Shown here: piece by piece, positions 58,046-64,000 of the stretch
How positions within the stretch are numbered: position 1 is the stretch's first letter
How the letters are laid out: each line of letters opens with the position of its first letter
Source: Hofstenia miamia
Lineage: Eukaryota; Xenacoelomorpha; Acoela
Length of the DNA: 64,000 nt
Reading direction: 5' to 3'
NCBI GenBank assembly: GCA_004352715.1
Contig: SCFE01000009.1
Coordinates: 2,277,799-2,341,798 of the forward strand
The notes under the pieces: generated by a model
What the model was told of the DNA's origin: nothing
What the model saw: only the letters and a program-made list of their open reading frames with translations
The model's database searches: none
Made by a program: the position numbers and the translations under genes

Positions 58046-58367
58046 AATTGACAAGAATATTCAGTTTACAAAAGAGATTGAAACTAAGAACAAATTTCAT
58101 TTTTTGAATGTACAAATAATTAGAAAAGATAACAAATTTGAAACTGAAATCTATTATAAACCAACAGACACAGGATTATTGAACTACAACTCAAATACGC
58201 CTTTCAATTACAAAATATCATTAATTAAAGGTATTCATCGAATATTTGACAATTGCAGCACATATAGAACAATTAACCAAGAAATAAGAAAACTTAAGAT
58301 CGAATTAAAGAAGAATGAATGTCCAAATAATTTCACAGATCGACATATTAAGAAATCATTAGAAGAC
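58046..58367 (+). pseudogene. Penelope-like reverse transcriptase fragment, truncated at contig end
   Basis: About 107 codons are open: IDKNIQFTKEIETKNKFHFL, then NVQIIRKDNKFETEIYYKPT and a C-terminal part with IHRIFDNCSTY and PNNFTDRHIKKSLED. The order F-L-(D/N)-V-x-I, an acidic spacer, Y-x-KPT-x-T-G, a conserved NSNTPFNYK block and a following H-R segment is that of the last reverse transcriptase blocks of Penelope-like elements. The YxDD core lies upstream in the family and is absent here. The GIY-YIG endonuclease would lie downstream of the N. Two single-residue losses against the usual spacing (before NYNSN and HRIF) suggest small deletions. Confidence 0.72.
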
Positions 58368-58521
58368 NAGCTATAAGCTAATAATAACACGCAATTTATA
58401 TATATATATATAAATATGTTGTACATATGTATGTATACCTAATGTATAGCATATCGGTAAACAATAAAGCTATTAAATATTAAAGATTATACGAAAGCTA
58501 AATTCTATTAGGGCAGATACC

Positions 58522-59227
58522 GATACTGATACTGCGGAATCTTGCCTAAGAATTGATAGGTATTTTACTTAAGAGTATGTGTGTATATGCAAGTCCGCAG
58601 GTAAATATTCGCAGTATTGGAACTTGGATTAGCGAGCAAAATGTTTTCATAAATAACTTCACAAAAACGAGCTATCTATAAATTTTTTCTTTAAAAATCA
58701 TATTTGCAAATGTCCCATTCGAGTTAAGGTGAATATATTTCTTTGTAATGCAGAATTCAGGATTACGAAATTTAAATCTTTTAAGGTCAATTGCAGTTTT
58801 AATAAACTGAGGATATGTAACATTTCTGTAGAATTGTACTTGTCTTTTGCCTTTTAATGTTAAATATCAATCTATAGACTAGTTAAGAATTCTATTTTTT
58901 TGTCAGAGACTAATGTTCATTAAAATTAATGCATGTTTGTAAATACTAGATCTATCATTAGTCAATAATGTAAAAATTTACAAGCAATTCCTTTTTACTT
59001 ATAACTCCGAAAAATCTCATATAATGTAGCCATAGTACACTACATCTGCCAAAAAAGATTTTTGTTTATAATGTTAATATTGTAGTACTGAAATAAATAT
59101 ACTTAAAAAATCAGAGCCAATTAATTTCAAATTTTGAGGTAAAAAGAATATGAAAAATCGGATTTAGGTAAATAATGTCAAGCTTATAAAGTCAAAGTTT
59201 GCATTTTTAGGTACAAAAATACCAGGG
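58522..59227. other. AT-rich stretch without a recognised gene
   Basis: No element or supported frame seen. Confidence 0.5.
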
Positions 59228-59345
59228 CCAGTAATTACCGTAAATCCTTGTTTATAAGGCTTCACAATGTATAACCTGCACCCCAAACTTAAAAGGTTGT
59301 TTTTGAGTTATAGTTATGCAGCCACATATATAAGCCACAAAAATT
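59228..59345. repeat. Possible decayed transposon end
   Basis: TTACCGTAAATCC...TTTATAAGGC and a later ATATATAAGCCAC give two related TATAAG(G/C)C motifs within about 110 bp. They resemble the termini of TATAAG-type MITEs known from invertebrates. The other terminus was not found. Confidence 0.25.
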
Positions 59346-59389
59346 TTGTCCTGGCCACACATGTTTAGCAAAATTTATTTAATCATCAT

Positions 59390-59393
<4 letters not shown>

Positions 59394-59422
<29 letters not shown>
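59394..59422. repeat. (TA)n microsatellite
   Basis: TA alternation beside the assembly gap. Confidence 0.95.
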
Positions 59423-59424
<2 letters not shown>

Positions 59425-59490
59425 TTTCATAATCGTATCGAAACCACTATAGCTTGAGTGCAAAATTGGGGTTCAGAATTGTGTAGTTTT

Positions 59491-59611
59491 NNNNNNNNNN
59501 NNNNNNNNNNNNNNNNNNNNNNNNNNNNNNNNNNNNNNNNNNNNNNNNNNNNNNNNNNNNNNNNNNNNNNNNNNNNNNNNNNNNNNNNNNNNNNNNNNNN
59601 NNNNNNNNNNN
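59491..59611. other. Spurious assembly gap (121 N) between overlapping flanks
   Basis: 59423-59490 and 59627-59694 are 68-bp near-identical copies (one substitution seen, CGTA versus CATA). The contigs on either side overlap, so little or nothing is missing. Confidence 0.85.
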
Positions 59612-59694
59612 TATATATATATATATACTTTCATAATCATATCGAAACCACTATAGCTTGAGTGCAAAATTGGGGTTCAGAATTGTGTAGTTTT

Positions 59695-60673
59695 TAGGCA
59701 CATTTTTAGCAATGATGTAGGCCAATATATATGATGGGCCTTTTAAGTTCTTCAGGAAAACATAAATTTATAATTTGAGTCTTGAATAATGATCAAACAC
59801 TACTAATGTATTCTGTGCGCACCATTTAACTAAATGAAATAATCACTTTGAATAGCTAAATTTTGAATATGCTCTTTGTCGCATATTAATGGACAAGTTT
59901 GAGGGCTGAATTTTTAACTGGATGTCGCTTTACGTGTACATAGATCGCTCTTGTTTTGAAATGAATATTTAATAAAACAATGCAATTAATTCCATTTTAT
60001 TTATACTCAATACAGCTCAACCTATTCCAATGCACAGTAATATGCAGCATTATTAGATGAAATAGAATCTGTCCTCTATCTGGAAGAAAGTTCGGTCAGG
60101 TCAATGCTAGTATTGTAGTGATTACCCTGAGCTTACTTCATCAACGATTAGTTATTTGCTCACTGACATTTAACCACATGCTTCAATTTATTGATAATTT
60201 TCTTCCACTTTGAAAAAATATCTGACTTCTATAATTTACAATATACCTTTACAAGGATATGTCTGAATAAGTGCTTATTTCGATTGCATTCAATTAAAAA
60301 ATTGACTTTTTATGTAATAGGTAAATATTGGTTGCAAAAATGTGAGAAAATTACTTTTAATTGAAATTAATGCAGCTTCGCTACTTCAGACGTGAACATG
60401 TTAAACAGAAATAATTAAAATTCTGTTATTCAGACTATGAAGATTGGCGTTTAAATCACTTGGTTTCTTGCAATACACTTTGTCCTATGACTTTAACTCT
60501 GTTTTCAAAAAAGTTGTTTTTAATCTTTCTTATTAAATAGCCATTATGAAAGAAGATTAGAGAGTTTTTAATGTTAAATTCGAATTAAATTAGTTCTTGA
60601 GGCTTAAAATTGAAGTAAAAATGTTGTTACGTTACATAAGCCACTTGTAAAATACTAAATGTTTACAATTTAG
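59695..60673. other. AT-rich stretch upstream of a candidate gene
   Basis: If the cysteine-rich exon at 60674 is real, its leader exon should lie here or further left. I found no ATG exon with a hydrophobic leader and a compatible donor. Confidence 0.4.
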
Positions 60674-60852
60674 TTGCTAGAGCAGACGAAATTGAATGTT
60701 TCCAATGCATCAGCGGTGACATAGAGCTTAGTGCAAAGTCACGGGCGATAGCATATCAAATAAAGCAGTCTTCACGCAGTCGGCGATCAGCAGATATTGG
60801 GGATGAGCAGTGTGATGCAAGCAAAAGGCGGAAATGTTCTACTAAGTGCCTG
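60674..60852 (+). CDS. Candidate exon of a cysteine-rich secreted or surface protein
   Basis: Acceptor GTTTACAATTTAG and donor CCTG/GTAAATAT bound 179 nt. The exon enters with two split-codon bases (phase 1) and leaves in phase 0. It reads ARADEIECFQCISGDIELSA, a Ser/Arg-rich middle (KQSSRSRRSADIGDEQC) and KRRKCSTKCL. GC is far above the flanks. A signal-peptide exon ending in phase 1, followed by an A-x-A-like cleavage region and an ECxxC motif, is the layout of Ly6/uPAR-type secreted proteins. Cysteine spacing here does not give a complete three-finger domain, so that assignment is only a suggestion. A following 13-codon frame after a good acceptor at 60969 is phase-compatible. Confidence 0.5.
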
Positions 60853-60969
60853 GTAAATATAACAGATTTTAAACTAATTTTTCAAAAACCACTGCCAGGA
60901 ATAAGATAGTTAAGCACTAATTGTCGAGCGCTCTAGAAATTCAATTATTCATTTATATGTACTTGGCAG

Positions 60970-61011
60970 CCTGTCACTCAGCGCATCCAATTATGTGAAA
61001 TTAGTTGGTAA
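60970..61011 (+). CDS. Possible short terminal exon following 60852
   Basis: Acceptor ATTTATATGTACTTGGCAG then, in ph. 0, PVTQRIQLCEISW and TAA. It would close the preceding exon through a 117-nt intron and add one cysteine. A different phase stays open for 58 codons (LSLSASNYVKLVGKFRNFKI onward, two cysteines), so the frame is uncertain. Confidence 0.25.
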   Translation, partial: PVTQRIQLCEISW

Positions 61012-63055
61012 ATTCAGGAATTTTAAAATTGCAGACCATAAGTGTAGCACAATGACTACAAAATGCAGAATTCTTTTTCAAAAAGATTTCGTGAAAATTT
61101 GGTATTGGTTTCAACTTTATTACAACCAATGGTTTTCCTTGTAAATTTATGTTTGTTAGTCAAGAGAAAGTAAATTGCTTGCAATTGTATTGCATTGAAA
61201 CATTAATACTCTTAAGATATTTGTAATTAATCAATTAAATGAACTTTTGCTGCTATCAACAGAAATCTTGAAATTAGTTATGTTATTGTAAATGAATACG
61301 ACCTTTTATCAAGGCCAGTTTTATCAGCTAAACCTCTAATCGCCAAACTCATTGAAAGCACAGTATGCATTAATATTCGAATTTTAAAATATTTAAATAA
61401 TATAAATTTTTAAATAAGTAATATAAGTAAGAGTATCTGAAAAAACTGTCCAAACTCAATTTAATTTGACTAATTATGTTCCCTGAGACATTTAATTAAG
61501 AGAGTAGTGACATTGATTGAAAAAGCGAAATTAACGCTACATCAAACAGAGTTTTTATCAACTTATAGAAACATTAAATAAACTTTTACATGGTGAATAA
61601 CTTTGAATAAAAGTTATCTTTGAAAATAACCTTCATTGAATAATTTTTGTAATAAATTACCAGAATTATGATTTATTTCCAAAATTAATAATTTATGGAA
61701 TCTTAATGACTGAAGAACTCAGTATATTGTATTTTCATAGAAAAATATCCATGTCAACCAAAATTAATTTATCAAGACTATGAAACCGTATATTGACATC
61801 ATGTTTCCGTTGAAATGACGAACAATATAAAGCATGACTTTCCAATCTTGCATCCGGTTACCAACATTTATATTATTTTCATAACATAAATAAGAGAATT
61901 TTTTGCTTTCTTGAACAAATTTTAAACTCACTTTGTTTCTAAGAATATTTAATGAATAAAAACTGCTAACAAGTAGGCTATGAGCTCATATTTTTATTTT
62001 CAATCGGAAGAACAGCAAAATTGTGCTTTAACCGGAGCGCATTAAGCACTAGTTTTTATGCAGTTCAACAATGCTTCATATGTGATACAATTATTTCTCT
62101 GACAGCTGAAACAAGCAGACTCTACATATACACATACACATGCTTGCAAATAAATTGAGCTGTGTGCTTCTCAAATCCAATTTCTCCGTGCCCTAAATTT
62201 GTTCTGTATGCAAAAATATAGTAGACATTATAGAGTAAATATAATATTTTTGTAATACATACACAGGATTCTAATAAGATATTGAGTCAGTTTTTTTAGA
62301 ACTATCATTCCATATATTGCAACAAAACAAACATATTCTACCGACATAGCTACGATTTTACTCAGAAAATTTGTAGCATTTAGTAAGCTAAATACAAGTT
62401 TTAATATATTCCCATTTACAAAGCTTCCCAAAAAAAGCTAGTGTATTATTAGTGCCCAACCAAATGTTAACAGACCTTACTCCACATAAAGATAAAAGGA
62501 AATATAAAAAGCTGTAGGAGTTTCACTAATGTCCCACAAGTGCACATCTTATTGACAGAGAAAACAAGACTGATAACCATTACAGAAGTAAATCACACAT
62601 TGTAGAATAAAAGTAGAAAAATTAACAGCAATAATCTCAATATTCAATATATTTGTTTTCTCACAATATGCGTAGATAATATTTTTTATCCTAAATATAC
62701 ATGTATATATATATATTTATGAACTTAAACCACTTATTTTATATAATTTCATCAAAATAAAATATTGCAGCAAATTTTACAAAATGACTATTCATTTTGT
62801 ATTCCAATTGCAAATGCATGCATTAACTAAAATATTTATCAAATATATATATATATATATACATGGTCGGATAATTTCAAGGTAGCTATTTCCCTTTATA
62901 GTTTTTCGCTTAAAATGATGGTGTCGTTTGTTCAAAGTTATCGTATTTAGTGTGATTTCCATCACACATTTATAAATATATGTAATATATATAAAGTGCA
63001 TGAATACACATTCTTTTATCAATTTTTATTTAGTATGTATTAGAGAATGACAACA
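61012..63055. other. AT-rich stretch without a recognised gene
   Basis: About 2 kb with short (TA)n patches at about 62705 and 62845-62860. No recognised element. Confidence 0.5.
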
Positions 63056-63268
63056 TGAGCCTATCATTGAGCCAAACCCGACACGATCAAAAGATTCACT
63101 ACCCAAACCCGACCCAATCCTAGATTTTGATCATTTTCCGATAGGTTAAACATAGCGTTTAATGGGTATTACTTAACGTCTTAGATCTTTTTAAATGGAG
63201 TGGTGGAGAAAATCAGTCTCTCTTCCATCACTAAATCTATGCTGGCATCTAAGCCCGACGTGACCCGA
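63056..63268. repeat. C-rich island with ACCCGAC motifs
   Basis: AACCCGAC, AACCCGACCC, AGCCCGACG and GACCCGAC occur at both ends of about 210 bp with an AT-rich centre. The layout matches the AGCCCTA patch at 10.4 kb: C-rich ends around an AT-rich middle. Confidence 0.5.
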
Positions 63269-63329
63269 CAATTTCATACCATATGTGGATATATATATAT
63301 TATTTATATATATATTATATATTATGTCG

Positions 63330-63500
63330 CTATGTATTCCTAACAAATTATACAGGTCCCTATGTACACTTTGTGAAATTTATATGTGTCGCAATAATGT
63401 ACAAGCTAGATTTTTTGTAGTTAAAAATGTAATAACATTATAACGCTCGCAGTGGTAGCAATGGATGTATGGACTCCTATTAGAAGCACTTTTTTAGAAT
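63330..63500 (+). repeat. Dispersed repeat related to 3.24-3.38 kb
   Basis: TGTACACTTTGTGAAATTTAT followed by GTCGC, a TAATG run, and GCAATGGATGTATGGACTCC corresponds in order to the sequence at about 3262-3365. At 3 kb this block is contiguous with the decayed reverse transcriptase, so this is probably another fragment of the same LINE family. Confidence 0.6.
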
Positions 63501-63517
63501 TATATATATATATATAT

Positions 63518-63518
63518 N
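63518..63518. other. Single-N contig join after (TA)n
   Basis: One N at the end of a 15-bp TA tract (63503-63517). No duplicated flank was detected around this one. Confidence 0.7.
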
Positions 63519-63574
63519 AGGCTTTGCTGTACATAGAAAGCTATTCTTGGGGAAGCGATATCAACGAACTCAAA

Positions 63575-63690
63575 ACTGTGCTAAAACTGTTCTATTTACA
63601 ATGTTCTTATATACAAATAAATATTAACATATTTACAATTTACAAGTTAACATGAAAAGATTTGGTCTGGCCGATACAACAACCAGTACC
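63575..63690 (+). repeat. Dispersed repeat family B, copy 2
   Basis: Matches 17748-17872 by eye; same orientation. It lies just after the N at 63518 and after the LINE-like fragment, so families B and the 3.3/63.4-kb repeat may be parts of one element. Confidence 0.55.
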
Positions 63691-63807
63691 GATACTTAAA
63701 TATGTTTAGATAATTTAGAGTTTAATATAAACTCATCATTCCCTGAAATAAAAATTCATAAATTAATTATTCAAACAGGCAATTTTCCTTGTTTTTATTA
63801 AATATAG

Positions 63808-63810
<3 letters not shown>

Positions 63811-63842
<32 letters not shown>
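63811..63842. repeat. (TA)n microsatellite
   Basis: Uninterrupted TA alternation near the right edge of the window. Confidence 0.95.
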
Positions 63843-63846
<4 letters not shown>

Positions 63847-64000
63847 CTTTTAAAATATTTTAAGATTTAACTAAGAACATTCGCACAACAAACTATGGTA
63901 TAGAAAGCGAAACTGCTCAATATACCTTGAAGTTTGTTATAAGTGGATTACACTGTATATTTAAAATTTCTTTGAGAGATTCAAAAATACACCCAAGAAT

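Larger units (their letters stand above)
57412..58521. other. 802-bp contig inserted between duplicated 153-bp flanks
   Basis: 57412-57564 and 58369-58521 are near-identical. Single Ns at 57565 and 58368 bound the segment 57566-58367, which carries retrotransposon sequence. The arrangement indicates that overlapping contigs were joined with a third contig placed between them, or that two haplotypes (with and without the insertion) were concatenated. Confidence 0.75.

Overview
This is a 64 kb window of very AT-rich (roughly 70% A+T by eye) animal-type nuclear DNA. It holds long gene-poor stretches, frequent (TA)n tracts, local duplications and decayed transposable elements. Nothing is prokaryotic: no operons, ribosome binding sites or long open frames. 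A DD34D mariner, several non-LTR reverse transcriptases, a Penelope-like reverse transcriptase, TA-flanked MITE-like elements and short candidate exons with GT/AG borders all point to an invertebrate metazoan. I cannot name the phylum from this sequence.

The only gene content I recognise by homology is mobile. From left to right: a decayed reverse transcriptase thumb at 2.7-3.3 kb (-); an R2-like element with a zinc knuckle and a restriction-enzyme-like endonuclease motif at 22.9-24.3 kb (-); a CR1/jockey-like reverse transcriptase with damaged catalytic motifs at 27.7-29.1 kb (-); a mariner with 25-bp identical inverted ends at 34.55-36.59 kb (-); a small jockey-like fragment at 48.5 kb (-); a 186-bp TA-flanked MITE with a nested palindrome at 49.2 kb; and an R2-like remnant fused in frame to a Penelope-like reverse transcriptase at 57.6-58.4 kb (+).

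Host genes are visible only as candidate exons. The best are a phase-matched exon pair around a 91-nt intron at 25.37-25.79 kb (-), a cysteine-rich exon at 60.67-60.85 kb (+), a terminal exon at 32.38-32.50 kb (+), exons at 16.3-18.0 kb (-), a hydrophobic leader exon at 18.57 kb (+) and a 460-nt frame broken by one stop at 51.2-51.66 kb (-). None matches a family I can name. At this base composition several dozen open frames of 60 codons are expected by chance, so isolated frames are given low confidence, and many exons were raised only because splice-like sites and higher local GC coincide.

The assembly has visible problems. Single N characters (2348, 14144, 14458, 35284, 57565, 58368, 63518) and two N runs (7108-7164, 59491-59611) often sit between duplicated flanks. 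Some apparent duplications or insertions are therefore probably overlapping contigs or alternative haplotypes. Independent of any N are three local duplications: 769 bp at 37.5-39.0 kb, about 1.07 kb at 53.2-55.4 kb and 442 bp at 46.5-47.5 kb.

I found no CRISPR array, rRNA, recognisable tRNA or coherent gene system. The most unusual items are the nested palindromic MITE, the R2-like/Penelope in-frame chimera, the mariner with an in-frame 252-bp internal duplication, and the short intron whose 5' splice site lies in a hairpin arm.
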